Shown: piece by piece, positions 15,192 to 22,596 of the stretch
How positions within the stretch are numbered: position 1 is the first letter of the stretch
Layout of the letters: each line of letters starts with the position of its first letter
NCBI GenBank assembly: GCA_963811635.1
Contig: CAWESB010000011.1
Span: forward strand, 1 to 64,000
Reading direction: 5' to 3'
Origin: JAIBJN01 sp963811635
GTDB lineage: Bacteria; Actinomycetota; Thermoleophilia; Gaiellales; Gaiellaceae
Length of the DNA: 64,000 bases
Translations under genes and position numbers: made by a program
The notes under the pieces: model-generated
Told to the model about the DNA's origin: nothing
What the model saw: only the letters and a program-made list of their open reading frames with translations
Databases searched by the model: none

Positions 15192-16327
15192 TGGAGCGAG
15201 ACCACCTTCTCGGCCGCCGAGAGCATCGTCTCCTCGACGTAGAGGTTCGGGGGCGCGGCCTCCTGGAGCATCCGCCGCCCCTCCTCGGCGTTCGTGCCGT
15301 CGAGACGGACGACGATCGGGTGGTCGATCGCCATTTGCCCGAGCGCGGTCAGGATCCCACGGGCCACCTCGTCGCCGCGCGTGATGCCGCCGAAGATGTT
15401 GAAGAGGATCGCCTTCACCTGCTCGTCCGAGGTGATCACCTCGAGGGCGTCGACGACGCCCTGCGCGTCGCCGCCGCCGCCCAGGTCGCAGAAGTTCGCC
15501 GGCCGTCCGCCGACCTGATCGATCACGTCCAGCGTGGCCATGACGAGGCCGGCCCCGTTGCCGAGGATGCCGACCTCGCCGTCGAGCTTCACGTAGGTGA
15601 CGCCCTTCTCCCGCGCCAGCCGCTCGCGCGGGTCCGCAGCCTCGACGTCGCGCATCTCGGCGATGTCGGGGTGCCGGTAGAGCGCGTTGTCGTCGACGGT
15701 GAACTTCGAGTCGAGCGCCTTCACCTCACCATCGGGCGTGACGATGAGCGGGTTCACCTCGCAGAGCATCGCGTCGAACTCGACGAACGTCCGGTAGAGC
15801 TTCTCCACGAGCGCGAGCACCTGCTTCTGCTCGGACGGATCGGCGATGCCGGCCTTGAAGACCAGCCAGCGGGCCTGCCAGGGCTGGAAGCCTTCGAGCG
15901 GGTCGACGTGGAGTCGCGCCAGCGCGTCCGGGTTCGTGGCCGCGACCTCCTCGATGTCCACACCGCCCTCGGTCGTCAGCATGAAGAGCGGCTTCTTCTC
16001 GCCCCGATCGAAGGTGATGGAGAGGTAGTACTCCTTGGCGATGTCGGAGGCCTGCTCGATCCAGAGCCGGCGGACGACATGCCCGCGGATGTCCATTCCC
16101 AGGATCGCCTCGGCGTGCGCCTGGGCTTCCTCGGGCGTGTCGGCGAGCTTGATCCCGCCGGCCTTGCCGCGGCCCCCGACGAGCACCTGGGCCTTGACGA
16201 CCACCTGGCCGTCCAGCTCCTCGGCGGCCGCCCGGGCCTCTTCGGGCGTCGTCGCGACGCGACCCTCCGACACCGGGATTCCCGCGCGGGCGAAGAGTTG
16301 CTTCCCCTGGTACTCGTAGAGATCCAC
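15188..16327 (-). CDS. sucC: Succinyl-CoA ligase, beta subunit
   Basis: 379 residues: the ATP-grasp nucleotide-binding domain (about residues 1-235) and the C-terminal ligase domain. Features seen are the N-terminal Glu-Tyr-Gln-Gly-Lys-Gln-Leu-Phe, the Lys-rich loop Gly-Gly-Arg-Gly-Lys-Ala-Gly-Gly, Cys-Glu-Val-Asn-Pro-Leu and Asn-Ile-Phe-Gly-Gly-Ile-Thr-Arg near the C-terminus. GTG start chosen because conserved sequence begins immediately there (Val-Asp-Leu-Tyr-Glu-Tyr-Gln). The frame is open far upstream, but that region is antisense to other genes. It is first in sucC-methyltransferase-sucD. Confidence 0.95.
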   Translation of the reverse strand: MDLYEYQGKQLFARAGIPVSEGRVATTPEEARAAAEELDGQVVVKAQVLVGGRGKAGGIKLADTPEEAQAHAEAILGMDIRGHVVRRLWIEQASDIAKEYYLSITFDRGEKKPLFMLTTEGGVDIEEVAATNPDALARLHVDPLEGFQPWQARWLVFKAGIADPSEQKQVLALVEKLYRTFVEFDAMLCEVNPLIVTPDGEVKALDSKFTVDDNALYRHPDIAEMRDVEAADPRERLAREKGVTYVKLDGEVGILGNGAGLVMATLDVIDQVGGRPANFCDLGGGGDAQGVVDALEVITSDEQVKAILFNIFGGITRGDEVARGILTALGQMAIDHPIVVRLDGTNAEEGRRMLQEAAPPNLYVEETMLSAAEKVVSLQ

Positions 16328-16429
16328 GGCCGGGCGCGAGTCTAGCGAAGCCGTAGCCGAAAACGGCCAATCACTCGTTCTGACCATGAGGCGGAGCCTC
16401 GAACGGGCGATGCTGGCCAGGGGAACCCC

Positions 16430-16978
16430 GTGAGACTTGCGCAGACGCTCGCCAAGGCCGGAGTCATCCTGGCCGTTATCGCCGTCGCTCTCGGCGGCGC
16501 AGTCGCGCTCGGAAGCACGCTCTTCGACGCACCGCCCAGGGACGCGGCCGAGTTCGCTGCGCGGATCGAGGCCGGGAGCACGCACGCGATCCCGCCCAAC
16601 AAGCGCACCGCTGCCGAGCGCCGCTACATCCTCGAGCTCAGCGACCTCTGCGCCGATCGCAACGAGCGGCTGCGCGACCTCGAGCGGGAGGTCTCCGAGG
16701 CCGACCCCGTCGCCCGGCTCCGGGGCTGGCGGACGATCTTCGCCGACTTCTCGGAGGACTTCGTTGCGCTGACGCCGCCGGACAACTACGCCGACGCGGC
16801 CGCCCGCGCATCCGACCTCAGCCAGGCGATGCTCGACCTCGCCGACGGTGCCCTCGAAGCCAGACGGTCGGGCGACCGCGAAACGTTCGAGGCGAAGCTG
16901 CGCGGCGGCGAGCTTCTCGACGCGCGCTACGACCAGGCCGTTCTCCGCCTCGACGCGCCCGCCTGCGCGACGCCCTAG
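16430..16978 (+). CDS. Membrane-anchored hypothetical protein
   Basis: 182 residues from GTG. One N-terminal anchor or signal (residues about 6-30, Gly-Val-Ile-Leu-Ala-Val-Ile-Ala-Val-Ala-Leu-Gly-Gly-Ala) and then a helical extracytoplasmic domain rich in Glu, Arg and Ala with two Cys residues (near residues 73 and 179) that could form a disulphide. The helices have heptad-like spacing. No conserved catalytic motif is seen. It is divergent from sucC and followed 85 bp later by the Asp-rich peptide gene. Not assigned to a family; a secreted or surface-exposed protein is the best reading. Confidence 0.6.
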   Translation: MRLAQTLAKAGVILAVIAVALGGAVALGSTLFDAPPRDAAEFAARIEAGSTHAIPPNKRTAAERRYILELSDLCADRNERLRDLEREVSEADPVARLRGWRTIFADFSEDFVALTPPDNYADAAARASDLSQAMLDLADGALEARRSGDRETFEAKLRGGELLDARYDQAVLRLDAPACATP

Positions 16979-17063
16979 CCGCCGCCGGCGTTCGCCCCGG
17001 CCCGCTTTCGGGTATACCGCCGGACGCTGTAGCGTTCTCCCCAACCCCTCTGAGGAGGAAGCC

Positions 17064-17240
17064 ATGAGCACGCTGAACGAGGACGACATCCGGACAACCA
17101 CCGAAGGCGGTCGCCTCGATCCGCAGGCAGACGCGGACGGGGACGACACGGACACGACCGACGGCGACGCGACCGACACGGACGCCGACGACGCCGACAC
17201 GGACGCGACCGACGCCGACGCGGACGACACGGACGCGTAG
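17064..17240 (+). CDS. Asp/Thr/Ala-repeat peptide, candidate modified precursor
   Basis: 58 residues from an ATG behind a good GAGGAGGAAG ribosome site. Residues 1-21 look like a leader (Met-Ser-Thr-Leu-Asn-Glu-Asp-Asp-Ile-Arg, then Glu-Gly-Gly-Arg). Residues 22-58 use only four amino acids: 18 Asp, 9 Ala, 8 Thr and 2 Gly, in irregular TDA/TDAD/ADD repeats. There is no signal peptide or membrane span. The end almost touches the JmjC-type oxygenase gene. That layout is what one expects for a ribosomally made peptide with its modifying enzyme; hydroxylation of Asp or Thr is the inferred modification. Alternatives: a Ca-binding acidic linker, or an N-terminal extension of the oxygenase reached by frameshift. 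Confidence 0.7.
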   Translation: MSTLNEDDIRTTTEGGRLDPQADADGDDTDTTDGDATDTDADDADTDATDADADDTDA

Positions 17241-17241
17241 A

Positions 17242-18405
17242 ACGGCGGACGCGGCGCTCGGGCGCTGTCTCGAGCCCATCTCCGCGGACACGTTCTTCGC
17301 CGAGCACTGGGAGCAGCAGCCGCTCGTCGTCTCGCGCGACGAGCCAGGGCGCTTCGACGACCTCCTCTCCGAGGCCGACGTCGAGCGGCTCGTCTGCTCC
17401 ACCGCCATTCGCTATCCCGGCTTCCGACTGGTGCGCGAGGGCGGGCAGCTCGACCTCGGCGCCTACACCGCCGACGTGCCCTGGCGGCCGGCCTTCACGA
17501 AGACGGCCGACGTGCCGCGCGTCCTCGCGGAATGGGAGGCAGGCGCGACGATCGTCCTGCAGGCCCTGCACGTCAACTGGCACCCGCTGGCCGTCTTCTG
17601 TCGGCAGCTGGAGGAGGCGATCGGCCACCCGGTCCAGGTGAACTCGTACTACACACCGCGGGGTTCGCAGGGCTTCGCCGTTCACCACGACACCCACGAC
17701 GTGCTCGTGCTCCAGATCGCCGGCGACAAGCGGTGGCTCCTCTACGACCCGTTGCTCGAGCTGCCGCTCAAGCACCAGCGCTACTCGAAGTCACTCGGTG
17801 ACCACGGCGAGCCGACCGCCGACCTGACGCTCCGCGCCGGGGACACGCTCTACCTCCCGCGCGGCTGGCTGCACCAGGCGGAGACGTCGGACAGCGACTC
17901 GCTTCACCTGACGATCGGGATCAACGCCTACACGTGGCTCGACGCGGCCAAGGCGGCGCTCGCGCCGCTCGAGCAGGACGCCGACCTCCGCCGCGGAGTC
18001 GACGCCGACCGAGACCAGGCGGACGAGATCGCCGAGCGACTTCGCGCCCGGCTCGACCGCGAGGACGTGGCGCGGCGCCGGCGCCGGCGCTTCCTCGAGA
18101 CGCGCCGCCCGATCCGCGAGGACGGCCTCTCGCAGCTCCGCGCGCTCGAGCGTCTCGACGTCGAGACGCCCGTCGAGCGGCGCAGCACGGTTATCGCCGA
18201 TCTCGAGGACGGCGACGAGGGCGCCACACTCGTCTTCGAGGGCCGGGAGGTGCGCTTCCCGCCCCAGGCCCGCGCCGAGGTGGTCGCCTGCTTCGAGGCC
18301 GACGATCCGTTCCGGCCGTCGGAGCTCCCGGGCGAGCTCGACGATCCCGGCAGGCTCGTCCTGGTGCGCCGGCTCGTGCGCGAGGGCTTCCTGCGGATTC
18401 TCTAG
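17242..18405 (+). CDS. JmjC/cupin_4-type Fe(II)/2-oxoglutarate oxygenase
   Basis: About 387 residues. The N-terminus has the ROXA/NO66-like Ala-Glu-His-Trp-Glu-Gln-Gln-Pro-Leu-Val-Val. The JmjC core has a metal triad His-His-Asp-Thr-His-Asp (HxD) and a distal His in the segment Leu-Pro-Arg-Gly-Trp-Leu-His-Gln-Ala, with Lys-Arg-Trp-Leu-Leu-Tyr as the 2-oxoglutarate-side motif. A helical dimerisation and winged-helix region follows. Bacterial relatives hydroxylate ribosomal proteins, and some lineages may use such enzymes on peptides. The start is unclear: no ATG, GTG or TTG exists in this frame between the stop at 17074-17076 and GTG 17431, which lies well inside conserved sequence. The end shares CTAG (18402-18405) with the next gene. 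Confidence 0.75.
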   Translation, partial: TADAALGRCLEPISADTFFAEHWEQQPLVVSRDEPGRFDDLLSEADVERLVCSTAIRYPGFRLVREGGQLDLGAYTADVPWRPAFTKTADVPRVLAEWEAGATIVLQALHVNWHPLAVFCRQLEEAIGHPVQVNSYYTPRGSQGFAVHHDTHDVLVLQIAGDKRWLLYDPLLELPLKHQRYSKSLGDHGEPTADLTLRAGDTLYLPRGWLHQAETSDSDSLHLTIGINAYTWLDAAKAALAPLEQDADLRRGVDADRDQADEIAERLRARLDREDVARRRRRRFLETRRPIREDGLSQLRALERLDVETPVERRSTVIADLEDGDEGATLVFEGREVRFPPQARAEVVACFEADDPFRPSELPGELDDPGRLVLVRRLVREGFLRIL

Positions 18406-19337
18406 ACCCGGCGGATCTCGGTCGCCGAGTAGTGGCGCGGCCGGCTCGGCTCGGCCGCCCCGCAGGTGAGGTACACCTGCTCGCCGCTGTCCGCGGCGAC
18501 GACGTCGACCTCACGGACGCCGCCGTCGGGCCCACGGAAACGCACCGCCCAGGCGTCGTCGCCGCTCCGGCGCCAGCCGAGCAGCGAGAGGTCGTCGATG
18601 CCCAGGAGGCCCTCGGACTCGCGGAGCGCGTGCTCCGCGGCCTGGACCTCGAAGGTATAGGCGGCGCGGCCTCGGTAGCGCTCGAGCTCGATGCACCCGG
18701 CCGCATGCGCCTCGACCAGCCCGGCAGCGTCGCCCGGCTCGACGCGCCCGTAGTAAAGCGCCTGCGGCAGGACGACGACGTTGCCTGCGAAGCGGTCGCC
18801 GCCGACGTGCGTCGACTGCCAGACCCAGTCGGAGTCCACCCGCTCGCGCAGAGCGTCGTAGACGGGCATGCCGTTCTTGGCGCAGCAGCGATCGCGCTTG
18901 CCGTGCGTGCAGACGACGAGGAGCGGGTGGTCGAGCGGGACCCCGGGCACCGCGCCGCCCGTCAGCGACCCGGCGAAGTCGAACCCGCGGAGATCGTCGA
19001 GGTGGTCGACCTCGAGCTGGAAGAAGCGCTCCGCCCCCGCGTGGGACGTCCCGAACCAGACCTGCCTGCGGGCGTGGACGCGGCGCTCGGGCTTCTTGAC
19101 GAAGAGCAGGCGGGACGGCCCGAGGACGCGCAGCTGCTCGCGGAGATGGGTCTTGAGCTCGTCGGAGAGGAGACTGGCACCGAGGACGTCGCGATCCCAG
19201 AGGCCGCGATACTCGAGCACGATCCAGCTGTCGATCCGGCTCGCCGTCGCGGCCAGCGGTTCGGCGTTGGCAGTCGAGACGGCGGCGCAGAATGCACGGC
19301 TCTCGGCCTTCGTCCTCGGCTCCACGCTCACTGCCAC
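18402..19337 (-). CDS. Sucrase/ferredoxin-like [2Fe-2S] protein
   Basis: 311 residues of the Suc_Fer-like family. The iron-sulfur thioredoxin-like domain shows Cys-Thr-His-Gly-Lys-Arg-Asp-Arg-Cys-Cys (about residues 145-154) and, downstream, His-Val-Gly-Gly-Asp-Arg-Phe-Ala-Gly-Asn-Val-Val, which matches the HxGGxRFxxN family signature. Cysteine and His ligands may hold a [2Fe-2S] cluster. The role is not established in any well-known pathway; relatives lie in iron-uptake loci. GTG start with TACGCT exactly 6 nt upstream (19344-19349) and an iron-box-like palindrome over the promoter (19356-19375), so iron-dependent repression is inferred. Confidence 0.8.
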   Translation of the reverse strand: MAVSVEPRTKAESRAFCAAVSTANAEPLAATASRIDSWIVLEYRGLWDRDVLGASLLSDELKTHLREQLRVLGPSRLLFVKKPERRVHARRQVWFGTSHAGAERFFQLEVDHLDDLRGFDFAGSLTGGAVPGVPLDHPLLVVCTHGKRDRCCAKNGMPVYDALRERVDSDWVWQSTHVGGDRFAGNVVVLPQALYYGRVEPGDAAGLVEAHAAGCIELERYRGRAAYTFEVQAAEHALRESEGLLGIDDLSLLGWRRSGDDAWAVRFRGPDGGVREVDVVAADSGEQVYLTCGAAEPSRPRHYSATEIRRV

Positions 19338-19343
19338 GAACCT

Positions 19344-19349
19344 AGCGTA
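19344..19349 (-). promoter_or_regulatory. Leaderless-type -10 box for the sucrase/ferredoxin-like gene
   Basis: TACGCT on the minus strand, 6 nt before the GTG at 19337. The dyad 19356-19375 would cover the -35 region. Confidence 0.5.
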
Positions 19350-19355
19350 GCGGAA

Positions 19356-19375
19356 CTGTAAGGCTTACCTTACAG
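19356..19375. promoter_or_regulatory. DtxR/IdeR-like palindromic operator
   Basis: CTGTAAGGCTTACCTTACAG: 8-bp perfect arms around CTTA. The arrangement resembles DtxR-family (iron or manganese) boxes in length and in its TAAGG..CCTTA core, but is not a textbook IdeR match. Position over the -35 region fits repression. No DtxR gene is in the window. Confidence 0.55.
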
Positions 19376-19391
19376 CTAGGGCCGCCTGGCC

Positions 19392-21161
19392 TTACTCTTC
19401 CGGGCCGAGCTCGCCGTCCCGAGCGACGACGCAGATGACCTGGCCCGTCGTGACCGGCTCGCCGGCGGCGACCGTGAGCCCCGTGACCCGGCCGGGCCGG
19501 TGGGCCGTGATCTCGTTCTCCATCTTCATCGCCTCGACGACACAGATGACCTGGCCCTCGCGGACTTCGTCTCCGTCGCCGACCTCGACGGCGAGCACCG
19601 TGCCCTGCATGGGGCTCACGACCGCCTCGCGGGCGGCCGAGTGGTGCGCGCCGCCGCCGGTGCGGTCGCGGCGACGTCGCGCCAGCTCGGCGTGCGGCGG
19701 CTCGGGGCGGAGCAGGGTCACCTCGAAACGCCGGCCGTCCAACTCGAGAGCGACCGCCTGCTCGCGCACGCGGGCCGGGCCGAGGGCGGGGGCCGCAGCC
19801 GGCTCTGCCCGCACCCCCTCGGCGATCGACTCGACCAGGCCGAAGCAGGTCTCGCCGGCAACGAAGCACGGGTGGACGAGCAGTGCCTCGTGGAAGCCGA
19901 CGAGCGTCGTCACGCCCTCGATGCGGAACTCGCCGAGCGCGCGCAGCATGCGTTGGCGCGCCCGCTCGCGGTCGGTGTCCCAGACGACGAGCTTGGCGAC
20001 GAGTGGGTCGTAGAGGTCGACGACCTCGGAGCCCTCGGCGACGCCCGAGTCCACGCGGACGCCCGGCCCTGCCGGCTCGCGGTACGCGGTGATCGTCCCG
20101 GGGGTCGGCAGGAACCCGGCGGCCGGGTCCTCCGCGTTGATGCGGCACTCGATCGCGTGGCCGGAGAAGCGCACGTCCGCCTGGGCGAAGGAGAGCGGCT
20201 CGCCCGCGGCGACGAGGACCTGCTCACGCACGAGGTCGGTGCCGGTGACGAGCTCGGTGACCGTGTGCTCGACCTGGATGCGTGTGTTCATCTCGAGGAA
20301 GAAGTAGTTACCGTCGCGGTCGAGCAGACCCTCGACCGTGCCGGCGCCCCGGTAGCCGACCGCCCGTGCGGCCTCGACCGCGATCGCCCCGATCCGCTCG
20401 CGCAGCTCAGGATCGACCGCCGGCGACGGGGTCTCCTCGACGAGCTTCTGGTGCCGGCGCTGGATCGTGCAGTCACGTTCGCCGAGGTGGACGACGGCGC
20501 CGTGGGCATCGGCCAGCACCTGCACCTCGACGTGGCGCGGGTCTTCGAGGAAGCGCTCGACGTAGACCGTCGCATCGGCGAAGTAGGACTCGCCTTCGCG
20601 CCGGGCGGAGGCGAGCGCACGCTCCGCCTCCTCTGACGAGCGCACGACCTTGAGCCCCTTGCCCCCACCGCCGGCCGAGGCCTTGATCGCCAGCGGCCAG
20701 CCGTGCTCCTCCCCGAGCGCGAGGACCGCCTCCACAGACTCGACCGCCTCGCTCGTCCCTGGGATGACGGGCACTCCCGCCTCCTGCATCAGACGCCGGG
20801 CGGTGACCTTCGAGCCCATCGCCTCGATCGCCTCCGGCGGCGGCCCGATCCAAGTGAGCCCTGCTGCTTCCACCGCCCGCGCGAAGGAGGCGTTCTCGGC
20901 CAGGAAGCCGTAACCGGGGTGGATCGCATCGGCGCCGGCCTTCCGCGCGGCGTCCAGCACCCGCTCCTGGTGGAGGTAGCTCTCCGCCGGCGCACCCGGT
21001 CCGAGCAGGTATGCCTCGTCGGCGAGGGCGATATGGAGCGAGCCGCGATCGGCCTCCGAATACACCCCGACCGCCCCGATGCCGAGCTCGCGCAGCGTCC
21101 GGAAGACGCGGACGGCGATCTCACCACGGTTGGCGACCAGGACTTTCCGGAAGGCCGTCAT
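19392..21161 (-). CDS. Acetyl/propionyl-CoA carboxylase alpha chain (biotin carboxylase + BCCP)
   Basis: 589 residues. The biotin carboxylase part (about 1-450) shows Val-Leu-Val-Ala-Asn-Arg-Gly-Glu-Ile-Ala, the ATP-grasp glycine loop Lys-Ala-Ser-Ala-Gly-Gly-Gly-Gly-Lys-Gly and Glu-Met-Asn-Thr-Arg-Ile-Gln-Val-Glu-His. The C-terminal biotinyl domain carries Glu-Ala-Met-Lys-Met-Glu-Asn-Glu with the biotinylated Lys near residue 545. It carboxylates biotin with bicarbonate and ATP and hands it to a carboxyltransferase, plausibly the beta chain at 35.1-36.7 kb. ATG 21161 was chosen because conserved sequence begins there; an upstream extension overlaps pgsA. Divergent from pgsA with 19 bp between. 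Confidence 0.93.
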   Translation of the reverse strand: MTAFRKVLVANRGEIAVRVFRTLRELGIGAVGVYSEADRGSLHIALADEAYLLGPGAPAESYLHQERVLDAARKAGADAIHPGYGFLAENASFARAVEAAGLTWIGPPPEAIEAMGSKVTARRLMQEAGVPVIPGTSEAVESVEAVLALGEEHGWPLAIKASAGGGGKGLKVVRSSEEAERALASARREGESYFADATVYVERFLEDPRHVEVQVLADAHGAVVHLGERDCTIQRRHQKLVEETPSPAVDPELRERIGAIAVEAARAVGYRGAGTVEGLLDRDGNYFFLEMNTRIQVEHTVTELVTGTDLVREQVLVAAGEPLSFAQADVRFSGHAIECRINAEDPAAGFLPTPGTITAYREPAGPGVRVDSGVAEGSEVVDLYDPLVAKLVVWDTDRERARQRMLRALGEFRIEGVTTLVGFHEALLVHPCFVAGETCFGLVESIAEGVRAEPAAAPALGPARVREQAVALELDGRRFEVTLLRPEPPHAELARRRRDRTGGGAHHSAAREAVVSPMQGTVLAVEVGDGDEVREGQVICVVEAMKMENEITAHRPGRVTGLTVAAGEPVTTGQVICVVARDGELGPEE

Positions 21162-21168
21162 GTCGGCG

Positions 21169-21174
21169 TATTCT
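21169..21174 (+). promoter_or_regulatory. Leaderless-type -10 box for pgsA
   Basis: TATTCT ends 6 nt before ATG 21181, within the 19-bp gap between the divergent starts, so the transcript would begin at the start codon. Confidence 0.5.
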
Positions 21175-21180
21175 GCCGCC

Positions 21181-21720
21181 ATGACGTTCGCCGACCACCT
21201 GACGGTCGCCAGGGCGGCCTCGGTCCCGGTCGTGGTGGTGCTCTTTGCCTGGGAATTTCCCAACCACGACTACTGGGCCACCGCCGTCTTCGCAATCGCG
21301 ATGGCGACGGACTGGGTGGACGGCTGGTGGGCGCGAAGGAACAACCGCACCTCCGACCTGGGGCGCATCCTCGACCCGGTCGCCGACAAGCTGCTCGTGA
21401 TGGCGGCGCTGATCATGCTGGTCGGCGACATCCTCCCGGCCTGGATGGTGGCCGCCGTAATCGCCCGCGAGTTCCTGGTCACGGGCCTGCGCCTCGCTGC
21501 TCTCGAACGCGGCGTCGTCATCGGCGCCCGCGACCTCGGGAAGCTGAAGACCTGGGCACAGGCCGTGGCGGCCGGGCTCGGCGGGCTCGCCGCAGGCGGC
21601 GCGGTCGACGACACCGTCGCGTGGTGGGCCATGCTGGTCGCCCTCATCCTCACCTGGGTCTCGGGCCTCGACTACGCGCGCAGCGCGCCCCGCCTGCTTC
21701 GTGGCCAACAGCTTGCGTAG
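21181..21720 (+). CDS. pgsA: CDP-diacylglycerol-glycerol-3-phosphate phosphatidyltransferase
   Basis: 179-residue integral membrane enzyme of the CDP-alcohol phosphatidyltransferase family, first committed step of phosphatidylglycerol synthesis. The signature DGx2ARx8Gx3Dx3D is complete: Asp-Gly-Trp-Trp-Ala-Arg, eight residues, Gly-Arg-Ile-Leu-Asp-Pro-Val-Ala-Asp. Five to six hydrophobic helices are visible. The last 20 bp overlap the double-GNAT gene start (21701). The family also contains phosphatidylinositol-type enzymes; length and the PgsA-like flank after the motif (Lys-Leu-Leu-Val-Met-Ala-Ala) support PgsA. Confidence 0.9.
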   Translation: MTFADHLTVARAASVPVVVVLFAWEFPNHDYWATAVFAIAMATDWVDGWWARRNNRTSDLGRILDPVADKLLVMAALIMLVGDILPAWMVAAVIAREFLVTGLRLAALERGVVIGARDLGKLKTWAQAVAAGLGGLAAGGAVDDTVAWWAMLVALILTWVSGLDYARSAPRLLRGQQLA

Positions 21721-22585
21721 CTTCAGCCGGGAGGACATCCCGGCCGTCCTCGAGCTTTCCCGACGGGCCTTCGGCCGGGCGGAGGAGCAGGTCGGCAACC
21801 CCCTCTGGGCTTCCCTCGACGAGCTCGAGAGCGAGCTCTCCGACTGGGACGAGCCCCCGGAAGCAACGCTGCTCGTCGACGAGGAGGACGGCCACGTGGT
21901 GGGCTTCGGCGGCGTCGAGGTGGCCAAGGGCTTTCGCCACGCTGACCTCTTCGGCCCGGTGATCGCGCCCGGCTACCGCGGCCAGAGACTCGGAAGCGAG
22001 CTGCTGGACGCGTCCGTCGCCATCGCCGTCGAGCACGGCCGCCGGACCGTCGTCGGCTCGGTCGGCCCGCGCAACATCTCCGGGCGCCTGCTGCTCGAGC
22101 ACAAGGGCTTTCATCCGCGTGGGCCGGCGAACGCGGTGTTTCGGCTCGCGCCCGAGGAGCACAAGGCGGTGGCCGACGGCCCCGAGGGCGTCGAGGTGCG
22201 CCGCGGCGAGGCGGACGACCTCGAGCCGGCCTTAGCCCTCTACCACGCGACCTTTCCCGAGGGTGTCTTCCCGGACGAGGCCTGGCGCGACGGGCTGGCG
22301 CGAGGATCGATCTACCTCGCGGAGCGCGCGGGCGAACCGCTCGCGTTCCTCAACATCGACCCGAGCGACCGCTGGGCCTACCAGATCGGGGTCATCGCCC
22401 AGGAGCGCTCGCGCGGCGTCGGCAACCTCTTGCTCTCGTCCGTCCTTCAGGCGTACTGGGGCGAGCACCCGGGCGAGGTCATCGGCCTCTCGGTGGAGGC
22501 GGACAACCTCCCCGCCCTCCGGCTCCTCCGCCGCCAGGGCTTCGCCCCCTGGCTCGTGCTGCAGTCGTACGAGCTCTGGCTCTAG
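21701..22585 (+). CDS. Tandem GNAT acetyltransferase (two domains)
   Basis: 294 residues with two GNAT folds, about residues 1-145 and 155-294. Domain 1 has the acetyl-CoA loop-like Pro-Gly-Tyr-Arg-Gly-Gln-Arg-Leu-Gly-Ser-Glu-Leu (Q/RxxGxG/A variant); domain 2 has Gln-Glu-Arg-Ser-Arg-Gly-Val-Gly-Asn-Leu-Leu. Domain 1 keeps the better match and domain 2 may bind substrate or acetyl-CoA. Two-domain GNATs include mycothiol synthase-like enzymes, which this resembles in layout, but specificity is not certain. GTG start inside pgsA, so probably co-transcribed. Unusual partner for a phospholipid gene. Confidence 0.8.
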   Translation: MANSLRSFSREDIPAVLELSRRAFGRAEEQVGNPLWASLDELESELSDWDEPPEATLLVDEEDGHVVGFGGVEVAKGFRHADLFGPVIAPGYRGQRLGSELLDASVAIAVEHGRRTVVGSVGPRNISGRLLLEHKGFHPRGPANAVFRLAPEEHKAVADGPEGVEVRRGEADDLEPALALYHATFPEGVFPDEAWRDGLARGSIYLAERAGEPLAFLNIDPSDRWAYQIGVIAQERSRGVGNLLLSSVLQAYWGEHPGEVIGLSVEADNLPALRLLRRQGFAPWLVLQSYELWL

Positions 22586-22596
22586 GCTCTCACGCC

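Noticed and set aside
17064..17240. Asp-rich frame as a DNA tandem repeat with no protein
   Set aside because: It has a clear ATG, a GAGGAGGAAG ribosome site and a stop in register, and non-identical codons, so it looks translated; repeat-only was set aside.
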